NCBI RefSeq assembly: GCF_008692845.1
Contig: NZ_VXJW01000008.1
Location: forward strand, 1 to 64,000
Direction of reading: 5' to 3'
DNA: 64,000 bases
Source of the DNA: Salmonella enterica subsp. arizonae
Lineage (GTDB): Bacteria; Pseudomonadota; Gammaproteobacteria; Enterobacterales; Enterobacteriaceae
The first letter of the stretch is position 1, and each line of letters starts with the position of its first letter. The position numbers and the translations under genes are program-made. The notes under the pieces are model-generated. The model did not search any database. It worked only from the letters and a program-made list of their open reading frames with translations, and was not told the origin of the DNA. Positions 19,353 to 29,600 of this stretch are shown here, one piece after another.

Positions 19353-20639
19353 CTGGAACACATCTCCACCACCACGCTGATTATCATATTAATCATCATG
19401 GTGGTCATCTCGGCCTATTTTTCCGGTTCCGAAACTGGAATGATGACGCTAAACCGTTACCGTTTACGCCATATGGCGAAGCAAGGCAACCGTTCGGCAA
19501 AACGGGTAGAAAAATTACTGCGTAAACCCGACCGACTGATAAGTCTGGTACTGATCGGCAATAACCTGGTCAACATTCTTGCCTCGGCGCTCGGCACGAT
19601 TGTGGGGATGCGGCTTTACGGTGACGCCGGCGTGGCTATCGCCACCGGCGTACTGACATTCGTCGTGCTGGTATTCGCCGAAGTCCTGCCCAAAACTATC
19701 GCCGCGCTCTATCCGGAAAAAGTGGCCTACCCCAGTAGTTTCCTGCTTGCGCCGTTACAGATATTGATGATGCCGCTGGTTTGGTTGCTTAATACCATCA
19801 CCCGCCTGCTGATGCGCCTGATGGGAATTAAGGCGGACATCGTGGTCAGCGGATCGTTAAGCAAAGAGGAATTACGCACTATCGTGCATGAATCCCGTTC
19901 GCAAATCTCTCGCCGCAATCAGGATATGCTGCTGTCGGTTCTCGATCTGGAAAAGGTCAGCGTGGATGACATCATGGTGCCGCGTAATGAAATTATCGGG
20001 ATCGATATCAATGACGACTGGAAGTCTATTGAGCGACAGCTTACCCACTCGCCGCACGGACGCATAGTGCTCTATCGCGATTCGCTGGATGACGCCATCA
20101 GTATGCTGCGCGTTCGTGAAGCCTGGCGGTTAATGGCGGAGAAAAAAGAGTTCACCAAAGAGATGATGCTGCGCGCCGCCGATGAAATCTATTACGTCCC
20201 GGAAGGAACGCCGCTCAGTACGCAGCTTATTAAGTTTCAGCGCAATAAAAAGAAAGTCGGACTGGTCGTCAACGAATATGGCGATATCCAGGGGCTGGTC
20301 ACTGTCGAAGATATTCTCGAAGAGATCGTCGGCGACTTCACCACGTCGATGTCGCCGACGCTGGCGGAAGAGGTCACGCCGCAAAACGACGGCTCGGTCA
20401 TTATTGACGGTACCGCCAACGTCCGGGAAATCAATAAAGCCTTTAACTGGCACCTGCCGGAAGATGACGCGCGCACCGTCAATGGCGTGATTCTGGAGGC
20501 GCTGGAGGAGATTCCGGTCGCCGGAACGCGTGTACGCATTGAGCAGTACGATATCGATATTCTCGACGTACAGGAAAATATGATTAAGCAGGTGAAGGTT
20601 GTACCGGTAAAACCGTTGCGGGAAAGCGTGGCGGAATAA
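19353..20639 (+). CDS. corB: CorB, CNNM/HlyC-CorC family magnesium transport protein
   Basis: Membrane protein with an N-terminal DUF21 (CNNM) transmembrane domain (about 1-190), a pair of CBS domains (about 200-340, VDDIMVPRNEIIGID and EYGDIQGLVTVEDILEEIVGDF) and a C-terminal CorC_HlyC domain; linked to cobalt/magnesium efflux in Salmonella. The first ATG in frame (19398) would cut the first membrane helix. Translating from CTG at 19353 gives LEHISTTTLIIILIIMVV, a complete helix, 428 residues as in E. coli YfjD, and places AAGGAG six bases upstream, so CTG is the likely start. It is probably co-transcribed with ypjD. Confidence 0.93.
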   Translation: MEHISTTTLIIILIIMVVISAYFSGSETGMMTLNRYRLRHMAKQGNRSAKRVEKLLRKPDRLISLVLIGNNLVNILASALGTIVGMRLYGDAGVAIATGVLTFVVLVFAEVLPKTIAALYPEKVAYPSSFLLAPLQILMMPLVWLLNTITRLLMRLMGIKADIVVSGSLSKEELRTIVHESRSQISRRNQDMLLSVLDLEKVSVDDIMVPRNEIIGIDINDDWKSIERQLTHSPHGRIVLYRDSLDDAISMLRVREAWRLMAEKKEFTKEMMLRAADEIYYVPEGTPLSTQLIKFQRNKKKVGLVVNEYGDIQGLVTVEDILEEIVGDFTTSMSPTLAEEVTPQNDGSVIIDGTANVREINKAFNWHLPEDDARTVNGVILEALEEIPVAGTRVRIEQYDIDILDVQENMIKQVKVVPVKPLRESVAE

Positions 20640-20652
20640 ACAGATAGCGATA

Positions 20653-20685
20653 GTAGACCGGGTAAGGCGTCAACCGCCACCCGGC
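20653..20685. repeat. REP element
   Basis: Read on the minus strand: GCCGGGTGGCGG then GACGCCTTACCCGGTCTAC, close to the enterobacterial REP (PU) consensus. It lies in the gap between the convergent genes corB and grpE, a typical REP position. Confidence 0.8.
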
Positions 20686-20699
20686 GCTACGAGAGGCTG

Positions 20700-21326
<627 letters not shown>

Positions 21327-21338
21327 CTAACTTCGCTT

Positions 21339-21367
21339 ATTATGGGGATCAGATTCAGGGTTTCAAG
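21339..21367 (-). promoter_or_regulatory. sigma-32 heat-shock promoter of grpE
   Basis: On the minus strand CTTGAAA (21361-21367), 13-bp spacer, CCCCATAAT (21339-21347): a perfect sigma-32 promoter about 50 bases upstream of grpE. It lies within the divergent grpE-nadK intergenic region. Confidence 0.92.
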
Positions 21368-21415
21368 GGAAGCACTCACATTGTCATCAATCTTCGCTAC
21401 AAGGACCTCAGAAAA

Positions 21416-22294
21416 ATGAATAATCATTTCAAGTGTATCGGCATTGTGGGACATCCGCGTCATCCCACCGCACTCACGACACATGAAATGCTCTACCGTT
21501 GGCTATGCGCTCAGGGTTATGAGGTCATTGTGGAGCAACAAATCGCCCACGAATTACAGTTGAAAAATGTGCCAACCGGCACGCTAGCGGAAATTGGCCA
21601 ACAGGCGGATCTGGCGGTAGTCGTGGGCGGCGACGGCAATATGCTTGGCGCCGCGCGCACGCTGGCGCGTTATGACATTAATGTAATTGGCATTAACCGC
21701 GGTAATCTTGGTTTTCTGACCGATCTCGATCCGGACAACGCCCTGCAACAATTATCTGATGTGCTGGAAGGACGTTATATCTCAGAGCAACGTTTTCTGC
21801 TGGAAGCGCAAGTCTGCCAACAGGATTGCCAGAAGCGTATCAGCACCGCTATTAATGAAGTGGTGCTGCATCCGGGAAAAGTGGCGCATATGATCGAGTT
21901 CGAGGTTTATATTGATGAAATCTTCGCTTTTTCGCAGCGATCTGATGGTTTGATTATCTCTACGCCGACCGGCTCCACCGCCTATTCGCTCTCCGCAGGC
22001 GGTCCTATTCTGACCCCTTCACTGGATGCTATCACACTGGTGCCGATGTTCCCGCATACCCTGTCGGCGCGCCCGTTAGTCATTAACAGCAGTAGCACGA
22101 TTCGGCTGCGTTTTTCGCATCGTCGCAGCGATCTGGAAATTAGCTGCGACAGCCAGATAGCGCTGCCTATCCAGGAAGGAGAAGATGTGCTGATTCGCCG
22201 CTGCGACTACCATCTCAATCTGATACATCCAAAAGACTACAGTTATTTCAACACATTAAGCACAAAACTCGGCTGGTCAAAAAAATTATTCTAA
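21416..22294 (+). CDS. nadK: NAD kinase NadK
   Basis: Phosphorylates NAD to NADP, the only route to NADP in these bacteria. The 292-residue protein has the diagnostic [11 protein letters not shown] motif (about residue 72), the NE/D segment [12 protein letters not shown] (about 145) and the glycine/threonine-rich [16 protein letters not shown] (about 183). The start ATGAATAATCATTTC is preceded by AGGACCTCAGAAAA. Divergent from grpE and followed by recN as in E. coli. Confidence 0.98.
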   Translation: MNNHFKCIGIVGHPRHPTALTTHEMLYRWLCAQGYEVIVEQQIAHELQLKNVPTGTLAEIGQQADLAVVVGGDGNMLGAARTLARYDINVIGINRGNLGFLTDLDPDNALQQLSDVLEGRYISEQRFLLEAQVCQQDCQKRISTAINEVVLHPGKVAHMIEFEVYIDEIFAFSQRSDGLIISTPTGSTAYSLSAGGPILTPSLDAITLVPMFPHTLSARPLVINSSSTIRLRFSHRRSDLEISCDSQIALPIQEGEDVLIRRCDYHLNLIHPKDYSYFNTLSTKLGWSKKLF

Positions 22295-22313
22295 TTTTAC
22301 GCCCGCCTCTTTA

Positions 22314-22329
22314 CTGTATAAAAAACCAG
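22314..22329. promoter_or_regulatory. LexA box 1 of recN
   Basis: CTG-N10-CAG (CTGTATAAAAAACCAG), an SOS operator. It lies 22 bases from a second box, as in the multi-operator recN promoter of E. coli. Confidence 0.85.
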
Positions 22330-22335
22330 ATTATA

Positions 22336-22351
22336 CTGTATTTAAATACAG
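22336..22351. promoter_or_regulatory. LexA box 2 of recN
   Basis: CTGTATTTAAATACAG is a perfectly palindromic LexA operator 28 bases before the recN start codon. Two tandem boxes predict tight repression and strong DNA damage induction. Confidence 0.93.
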
Positions 22352-22379
22352 TCATGGTTTTTCATACAGGAAAACAGCT

Positions 22380-24041
22380 ATGTTGGCGCAACTGACCATC
22401 AGCAATTTTGCAATCGTTCGTGAGCTTGAGATCGATTTTCAGAGCGGAATGACCGTCATCACCGGTGAAACAGGGGCGGGAAAATCTATTGCAATTGATG
22501 CCCTGGGCCTGTGTCTGGGCGGTCGCGCTGAGGCCGATATGGTTCGTACCGGAGCTACTCGCGCCGATTTGTGCGCCCGCTTCTCTCTGAAAGACACGCC
22601 TGCTGCATTGCGCTGGCTGGAAGAAAACCAGCTTGAAGAAGGGCGCGAATGCTTACTTCGCCGCGTTATCAGCAGCGATGGTCGCTCCCGAGGCTTTATT
22701 AACGGCACCGCCGTTCCCCTTTCTCAATTGCGCGAGCTCGGTCAGTTACTGATTCAAATTCACGGTCAACATGCTCACCAGCAGCTTACCAAACCCGAAC
22801 AGCAAAAATCGCTGTTGGATAGCTATGCCAACGAATCCGCTTTAGCGCAGCTGATGGCCGCCCACTACCAATTATGGCATCAAAGCTGCCGCGATCTCGC
22901 CCATCACCAGCAACAAAGCCAGGAACGCGCCGCACGCGCGGAACTACTGCAATATCAGTTAAAAGAGCTGAACGACTTTAACCCGCAGGTCGGTGAATTC
23001 GAGCAAATTGACGAAGAGTACAAACGGCTGGCCAACAGCGGGCAATTGCTTACGACCAGCCAGAACGCTCTGGCGCTACTCGCGGACGGCGAAGACGTTA
23101 ACCTGCAAAGCCAGTTATATAGCGCAAAACAACTGGTTAGCGAGCTGGTGGGTATGGACAGCAAGCTTTCCGGCATCCTGGATATGCTGGAAGAAGCCAC
23201 TATCCAACTCACCGAAGCCAGCGACGAATTGCGCCACTATTGCGAGCGCCTGGATTTAGATCCCAACCGCCTGTTTGAACTTGAACAGCGCATCGCTAAA
23301 CAAATTTCGCTGGCGCGAAAACATCACGTCAGCCCAGAAGCGCTGCCACAGCTTCATCAGTCACTGCTCGAAGAACAGCAACAGCTCGACGATCAGGCCG
23401 ATTCTCTGGAAACTCTGACGCTGGCGGTCAATAAGCATCGCCAACAGGCGCTGGAAACGGCGCAAGCGCTGCATCAACAGCGCCTGTTTTACGCCCAGGA
23501 GCTGGGGCAACTGATTACTGAAAGTATGCATCAACTTTCGATGCCGCACGGTCTGTTTACTATTGATGTGAAGTTTGATGAGCATCATCTGAGCAGCGAC
23601 GGCGCCGATCGCGTGGAGTTTAAAGTGACCACGAACCCAGGGCAGCCGTTACAGCCAATTGTTAAAGTAGCGTCTGGCGGTGAACTGTCGCGCATTGCGC
23701 TGGCTATCCAGGTGATTACCGCGCGCAAAATGGAAACACCGGCGCTCATTTTTGACGAAGTTGATGTTGGCATCAGCGGTCCAACCGCCGCCGTAGTCGG
23801 TAAACTCCTGCGTCAGCTTGGCGAATCCACCCAAGTCATGTGCGTCACTCACCTGCCACAGGTGGCAGGGTGCGGTCATCAGCACTTCTTCGTGAGTAAA
23901 GAAACGGACGGGGCAATGACCGAAACACATATGCAGCCTTTGGATAAACGTGCGCGTTTGCAGGAACTGGCCCGCCTGTTGGGAGGAAGTGAAGTTACGC
24001 GGAATACGCTGGCAAACGCAAAAGAACTACTGGCGGCGTAA
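22380..24041 (+). CDS. recN: DNA repair protein RecN (SMC-like)
   Basis: SMC-family ATPase induced by DNA damage and needed for double-strand break repair. The 553-residue protein has Walker [15 protein letters not shown] (about residue 30), two coiled-coil arms (about 150-380) and the C-terminal ABC signature [15 protein letters not shown] with Walker [14 protein letters not shown]. Length and frame are normal. Control is by the two LexA boxes just upstream. Confidence 0.98.
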   Translation: MLAQLTISNFAIVRELEIDFQSGMTVITGETGAGKSIAIDALGLCLGGRAEADMVRTGATRADLCARFSLKDTPAALRWLEENQLEEGRECLLRRVISSDGRSRGFINGTAVPLSQLRELGQLLIQIHGQHAHQQLTKPEQQKSLLDSYANESALAQLMAAHYQLWHQSCRDLAHHQQQSQERAARAELLQYQLKELNDFNPQVGEFEQIDEEYKRLANSGQLLTTSQNALALLADGEDVNLQSQLYSAKQLVSELVGMDSKLSGILDMLEEATIQLTEASDELRHYCERLDLDPNRLFELEQRIAKQISLARKHHVSPEALPQLHQSLLEEQQQLDDQADSLETLTLAVNKHRQQALETAQALHQQRLFYAQELGQLITESMHQLSMPHGLFTIDVKFDEHHLSSDGADRVEFKVTTNPGQPLQPIVKVASGGELSRIALAIQVITARKMETPALIFDEVDVGISGPTAAVVGKLLRQLGESTQVMCVTHLPQVAGCGHQHFFVSKETDGAMTETHMQPLDKRARLQELARLLGGSEVTRNTLANAKELLAA

Positions 24042-24190
24042 ACTTTTTTATCTCCCGAAGGTCTGAGTTCACAACAAAAACGCCGTAAGACCTGACAGCA
24101 AAAGGTTTTAAAGTGATGAAAGGTCTATTATCATCGGCATATTACATATGAGCCACGTACTGCTCAGGCCCGAAAAGGAACCCAATCACT

Positions 24191-24529
24191 ATGCGCTGTA
24201 AAACGCTGACTGCTGCCGCAGCAGTACTCCTGATGTTGACTGCAGGCTGTTCCACTCTGGAGCGAGTGGTTTACCGACCTGACATCAATCAGGGGAACTA
24301 TCTTACACCTACGGATGTCGCCAAAGTGCGTGTTGGTATGACGCAACAACAGGTTGCGTATGCGTTAGGCACGCCGATGATGACTGATCCTTTTGGTACG
24401 AATACCTGGTTTTATGTCTTCCGTCAGCAGCCAGGACATGAGAACGTGACGCAACAGACTCTGACGCTCACCTTTAACAGCAGCGGCGTGTTAACGCATA
24501 TTGATAACAAACCGGCGTTGACGAAGTAA
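24191..24529 (+). CDS. bamE: BamE outer membrane assembly lipoprotein (SmpA)
   Basis: Small lipoprotein of the BAM complex that stabilises BamD-BamA contact. The 112-residue precursor has a signal peptide with lipobox LTAGC (Cys20), then the SmpA/OmlA fold with [19 protein letters not shown] and [10 protein letters not shown]. The ATG at 24191 follows AGGAACCC. A second copy of the BAM machinery theme, bamD, is 19 kb upstream. REP elements follow the stop codon. Confidence 0.97.
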   Translation: MRCKTLTAAAAVLLMLTAGCSTLERVVYRPDINQGNYLTPTDVAKVRVGMTQQQVAYALGTPMMTDPFGTNTWFYVFRQQPGHENVTQQTLTLTFNSSGVLTHIDNKPALTK

Positions 24530-24540
24530 TATTTTGATAC

Positions 24541-24676
24541 CGCCTGATGACGCAACGTTCATCAGGCCTGCAAACTTACCTCCGCATTCAGTACCAGTTT
24601 GCCCGATGGCGTCACGTTTATCGGACCTGCAAACACGTACTCCGGGCCGGATAAAGCATTCACACTGTTATCCGGC
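24541..24676. repeat. Cluster of three REP-like palindromes
   Basis: Three palindromic units lie between convergent bamE and rnfH: 24541-24575 (GCCTGATGACGC...ATCAGGC), 24601-24634 (GCCCGATGGCG...TATCGGAC) and 24646-24676 (GCCGGATAA...TTATCCGGC). The first two are direct copies ending in CCTGCAAAC. This is a typical BIME-like cluster that can stabilise mRNA ends. Confidence 0.8.
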
Positions 24677-24688
24677 AAAAGAGGCTAA

Positions 24689-24979
24689 TTATCTGCCTGC
24701 CGATTTTTCGGCGCGCTGGCGGCGTAATGCCTTTGGATCGGCGATTAAAGGACGGTAAATTTCAACCCGATCGCCATCCTGCACCGTATCGGTGAGTTTT
24801 ACCGGGCGGCTGTAGACACCCACTTTGTTTTTCGCCAGATCGATATCCGTGCGCAATTCCAGCAAGCCGGAAGCGCGAATCGCCTCTTCGACCGTTGCCC
24901 CCTGCTCCAGCGTTACGCGCAGCAAATACTGCTTTTCCGGCAGCGCATAAGCCACTTCAACCATGAGTTTATCCGGCAC
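24689..24979 (-). CDS. rnfH: RnfH family protein
   Basis: A 96-residue ubiquitin-fold (UPF0125) protein: [34 protein letters not shown] and [24 protein letters not shown] are family signatures. Its start overlaps the end of ratA by 11 bases, so the pair is co-translated. RnfH and RatA form a conserved pair often considered a toxin-antitoxin-like module, but this is not proven for RnfH. Confidence 0.92.
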   Translation of the reverse strand: MPDKLMVEVAYALPEKQYLLRVTLEQGATVEEAIRASGLLELRTDIDLAKNKVGVYSRPVKLTDTVQDGDRVEIYRPLIADPKALRRQRAEKSAGR

Positions 24980-25406
24980 GATAAACCTCTTTGGCGCGGA
25001 CCGTAAACGCCTGCACCATGTTGGACGCTAACTCTTTAAATACACGTCCAAACGCCAGTTCAATGAGTTTATTGGTAAATTCAAAATCAAGCTGAAACTC
25101 AATACGGCACGCCTCAGGACTAAGCGGAGTAAATTTCCAGCCGCCGATCAGCTTCTTAAAAGGACCATCCACCAGATGCATCAGAATGCTCTGATTACGA
25201 GTTAGCTGATTACGCGTCGTAAACGTTTTGCTGATACCCGCCTTCGACACATCAACAGCCGCAGTCATCTGTGCTGGCGACGACTCCAGGACACGACTGC
25301 CAACGCATCCTGGCAAAAACTGGGGATACGATTGAACGTCATTCACTAACTGGTACATCTGTTCCGCACTGTAGGGGACTAAAGCAGTCCGACTAATCTG
25401 AGGCAT
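24969..25406 (-). CDS. ratA: RatA, START-like ribosome association factor / CoQ-binding protein
   Basis: COQ10/START-domain protein; E. coli RatA binds 50S subunits and blocks 70S formation when overproduced, and homologues bind ubiquinone. The 145-residue form starting [20 protein letters not shown] follows GGGAATTGCT and is chosen here; an in-frame ATG six codons upstream would add MLMGIA. Family segments include SYPQFLPGC and [12 protein letters not shown]. Divergent from smpB, with which it is neighbour in E. coli. Confidence 0.9.
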   Translation of the reverse strand: MPQISRTALVPYSAEQMYQLVNDVQSYPQFLPGCVGSRVLESSPAQMTAAVDVSKAGISKTFTTRNQLTRNQSILMHLVDGPFKKLIGGWKFTPLSPEACRIEFQLDFEFTNKLIELAFGRVFKELASNMVQAFTVRAKEVYRAG

Positions 25407-25593
25407 AGCAATTCCCATCAACATAAATCATGTAAATAATACCATTTATCAGCGCGTAAAAAAATGCTGTCGCCAACCGTCATGCCTTAATTGTGCGTGC
25501 GTAGCCCAACTCATGCTAAGATAGATTTTTGCACCTCGTCAGGACGCTATGGGGTGTTTTCGATATCAGATTACCTATGAATTCACGACACTT

Positions 25594-26076
25594 ATGACGA
25601 AGAAAAAAGCACATAAACCGGGCTCAGCCACCATCGCGCTGAATAAGCGCGCCCGGCACGAATACTTTATCGAAGAAGAGTTCGAGGCTGGTCTCGCCCT
25701 GCAAGGCTGGGAAGTAAAATCTCTGCGTGCAGGAAAAGCCAATATCGGCGACAGTTACGTTATCCTCAAAGATGGCGAAGCCTGGCTGTTTGGCGCAAAC
25801 TTTACGCCGATGGCAGTGGCCTCCACACATGTCGTATGCGACCCAACCCGAACCCGCAAGCTGTTGTTAAATCAGCGTGAGCTAGATTCGCTGTATGGCC
25901 GTATTAATCGTGAAGGTTATACTGTCGTTGCGCTTTCTCTGTATTGGAAAAATGCGTGGTGCAAAGTAAAAATCGGCGTGGCGAAAGGTAAAAAACAGCA
26001 TGATAAACGTTCCGATCTTAAAGAACGTGAGTGGCAACTGGATAAAGCACGCATTATGAAACATGCAGGCCGATAA
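25594..26076 (+). CDS. smpB: SsrA-binding protein SmpB
   Basis: Binds the tRNA-like part of tmRNA and carries it to stalled ribosomes. The 160-residue protein begins [25 protein letters not shown] and has the OB-fold core ([14 protein letters not shown]) and the basic C-terminal tail [26 protein letters not shown] that reads the empty mRNA channel. The start at 25594 gives the E. coli length; an upstream 15-codon extension is not conserved. Its RNA partner ssrA is 17 kb downstream, separated from it by SPI-9. Confidence 0.98.
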   Translation: MTKKKAHKPGSATIALNKRARHEYFIEEEFEAGLALQGWEVKSLRAGKANIGDSYVILKDGEAWLFGANFTPMAVASTHVVCDPTRTRKLLLNQRELDSLYGRINREGYTVVALSLYWKNAWCKVKIGVAKGKKQHDKRSDLKEREWQLDKARIMKHAGR

Positions 26077-26089
26077 TATACATTTTTTG

Positions 26090-26118
26090 TGACCAGCTTC
26101 TCAATATGAAGCTGGTCA
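26090..26118 (+). terminator. Terminator-like hairpin after smpB
   Basis: TGACCAGCTTC and GAAGCTGGTCA form an 11-bp perfect stem with a 7-base loop, 14 bases after the smpB stop. The following bases are AT-rich but not a pure T run. Confidence 0.75.
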
Positions 26119-26691
26119 ATATTTATATCTTATTCATGCCTCAAAAAATATATTCTCTGCGCCGGCCCTCCCATCAATAACAATAAACTCAACATTTCAT
26201 AAAGAATATATTTTATTTAAAAAAGGTCATAGACTAATAACGCAATACTTCAAATGAATTTTTTAAAATTTAATATTGCTGAATACCTTTACAAAAGGTG
26301 GTGTTATTATATTAAAAAAGCAAAAAATAAAAATCAAAAAAACCATATAAAACATAAAGATAAACAGAAAACCGTCTTTAATCGTTTGCCAACCCATCCC
26401 GCCTTAACACAAACTCCGTTATATTTCAGATGCACTAACATTTCTTTCAATAGTTCTTAATTTGCACAAAGGTTTCTTTCTGACTATATCATCTAATACG
26501 AAAGCACTAATCAGGCACAAAAAACAAAGGGTTATTCGGCGAGAAAACTACACCTTCACCTACGCTCATAAAAAGAATATGGCTATGGAAATTCATCTCT
26601 CACGGTGAACGGGAAGGCTTGTTTACGCATTTTGCCCTGAATGTCGTGCCCGTTAATTAAAACACAGAGCAAATCTATCAGGAGCTAATTT
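26119..26691 (+). promoter_or_regulatory. Long AT-rich upstream region of bapA
   Basis: About 570 bases without a convincing gene, strongly AT-rich in its first 350 bases, as expected at the edge of a horizontally acquired island and for H-NS binding. A ribosome-binding site AGGAG lies 8 bases before the bapA ATG. In Salmonella bapA is known to be activated by CsgD; I could not place an operator with confidence. A 68-codon frame at 26254-26460 has no family resemblance. Confidence 0.5.
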
Positions 26692-29600
26692 ATGCGTCTA
26701 CTCGCCGTGGTTTCAAAATTGACTGGCGTCTCCACTACTGTGGAATCCTCAGCGGTCACGCTTAAGGCCCCTTCAATTGTTAAATTATCAGTAGCGCGGG
26801 ATGAAATTAGTCAACTTACGCGCATTAATCAGGATCTGATGGTAACGCTTCATTCCGGCGAAACAATCACGATTAAAAACTTTTACGTTACCAACGATCT
26901 GGGCGCAAGCCAGTTGGTATTGGCGGAAAGCGATGGCACGTTATGGTGGGTAGAAAATCCGCAAGCCGGGCTACATTTTGAACAAATCGCCGATATTAAC
27001 GAGCTGCTGGTCACTTCTGGCGCTTCCCATGAAACAGGAGGCGCCGTTTGGCCGTGGGTACTGGCTGGCGCGGTAGCGGCTGGCGGCATTGCCGCTATCG
27101 CATCTTCCGGCAGCGGCGACTCTCATCATTCGGATAGTGATAATCCGCTCCCCGATAACACCAATCCTGGCGGTAATCCCCCCGATAATACCAATCCTGA
27201 CGGAAATCCCCCCGATAACGACAATCCTGGCGGCACTAACCCCGACGGCAATAATCCGGATAGCAGTAATCCTGTAGATACTACACCGCCTCTCGCTCCC
27301 AGCGAATTATTAATTTCAGCGGACGGAAAAATGGTGAGCGGCCAAGCCGAAGCGGGCAGTACCATTACGATCAAAGATCCTTCAGGCAACGTCGTTGGCG
27401 AGGGCAAAACGGATAGCAACGGTAAATTTAGTATTGATCTGACGACACCGCAGCTTAGCGGCGAACAGCTGACCGTTACCGCGACTGACGATGCCGGCAA
27501 TACAGGCCCATCCGCAACGATCGATGCGCCCAACATTCCTTTCCCCGATACACCGATTATCACCGCCGCTATCGACAATGCCGATCCACTCACCGGCACA
27601 CTTAGCAATAATCAGTTTACGAACGACAGCACCCCCACCCTGGAAGGAACGGGCAGCGCAGGCGCCGTCATCCATATTTACGCCAATGGTCAGGAGATAG
27701 GTACAACAACGGTTGATGCCAGCGGAAATTGGCGTTTTTCCATTACCAACGCGCTAACGGACGGGGAAAATCGTTTCACCGCCATTGCGACTAATGTTAA
27801 AGGCGAAAGTAGCGAATCAGCCAGCTTTACGCTGACTATCGACACACTCAGCCCCGATGCCCCAATCGTTGAACTGATTACCGATAACACCGGTTTGCTC
27901 ACCGGGCCGCTACAGAATAATGACCGAACTGACGAGGCAAAACCACTATTTTCCGGACAGGGAGAGCCAGGCAATACCATCACCATTAAAGAGGGGTCAA
28001 CCATTATCGGCAGCGCTACCGTAGACGAAAATGGGCGCTGGACCTTTATGCCGACTACGCCGTTAAGCGATGGCGAACACACATTTACCGTCGAACAGAG
28101 CGACCAGGCTGGAAACGTGAGTCGCGTGACGACAACGCCTACTATCATTGTCGACACCACGCCCCCTGACGCCGCTGCTATTGATAATGTCGCCAAAGAC
28201 GGCTCAACCGTTAGCGGTACCGCTGAGGCTGGGAGTACTGTGTCGATATATGACCCGGCAGGAAATTACCTGGGATCTGCGATTACCGGAGATAATAACC
28301 AATTCAACATCACGCTGAATCCGGCCCAGACCCACGGCGAGCGTCTGGAAGCGCGTATTCAGGACGCCGTCGGCAATATCGGTCCCGTCACGGAATTTAC
28401 CGCTTCTGACTCACAGTATCCCGCCCAGCCGATTATCCTTACCGTGACAGACGACGCTGGCGCCTTTACCGGACTGTTAAAAAATGGCGATGCCACGGAT
28501 GATAACCGCCCGACCCTCAGCGGTACTGCTGAACCAGGCAGTACGATATCGATTAGCGATAACGGCTTTCCTGTACCCACCTTTCCCCCTGTTGTCGCTG
28601 ACGCTGACGGCAAATGGAGCTTTACCCCCTCGCTTGCGCTTCCTGATGGCGACCATGTCTTTACCGCTACCGCCACAAACGATCGCGGCACCAGCGGACA
28701 GTCCGTCTCCTTTACCATTGATATCGACACGCAGCCACCGGTGCTGGAAAACCTGGCGGTTAGCGATATCGGCGACAAACTCACCGGCGCCACGGAAGCA
28801 GGTAGTACTGTGGTTATCAAAGATAGTCAGGGAAATATGCTCGGTAGCGGAACGGCAGGCGATGACGGTACCTTCTCAATAAGCATTAGCCCGGCGAAAA
28901 TCAACGGCGAAACATTAAGCATTAGCGTTATCGATAAAGCCGCGAATAGCGGTCCGGTAGAAACCCTGAACGCGCCGGATAAAACTGCGCCTGCGGCCCC
29001 AAACGGTCTTATCGTGGCGACCGATGGCCTGTCCGTAAGCGGTCAGGCGGAAGCCGGGTCAACGGTCACTATCCGCGATAGTAGCAATACCGTACTCGGC
29101 AGCGCCGTCGCTAACGGCAACGGACAATTTATCGTTCCGCTGAATACCGCGCAAACTAACGGTCAGGCGCTTATCGCTACCGCCACCGATGTAGCGAAAA
29201 ACGAAAGCGCCGCCGCAACGGTCATCGCGCCGGACAGCACGGCGCCGGAAATGCCGAAAGACGTGGTGATTAGCGAGGATGGCGCCAGCATCAGCGGCAC
29301 CGCCGAACCGGGCAGCGCCATCACGATCACGACATCGGACGGCACGCCGCTTGGTAGCGGCAAGGTAGACGGCGAAGGTCACTTTACACTTCCTCTCGTC
29401 CCCGCCCAGACGAACGGCGAACAGGTTACCGTTACCGCCACCGACGGCGCCAATAACGTCAGCCCACCAGCAACAGCACAAGCGCCAGATATCACCGCCC
29501 CGGATAAGCCCATTATTTCTCAGGTGCTGGACGACGTTGAAAGCTTTACCGGGCCGCTGGCTAACGGACAAACCACCAACGACAGCCGCCCCACCCTTAG

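Noticed and set aside
26254-26460. 68-codon gene upstream of bapA
   Set aside because: Lys/Asn-rich translation of AT-rich DNA without motif or convincing ribosome-binding site.
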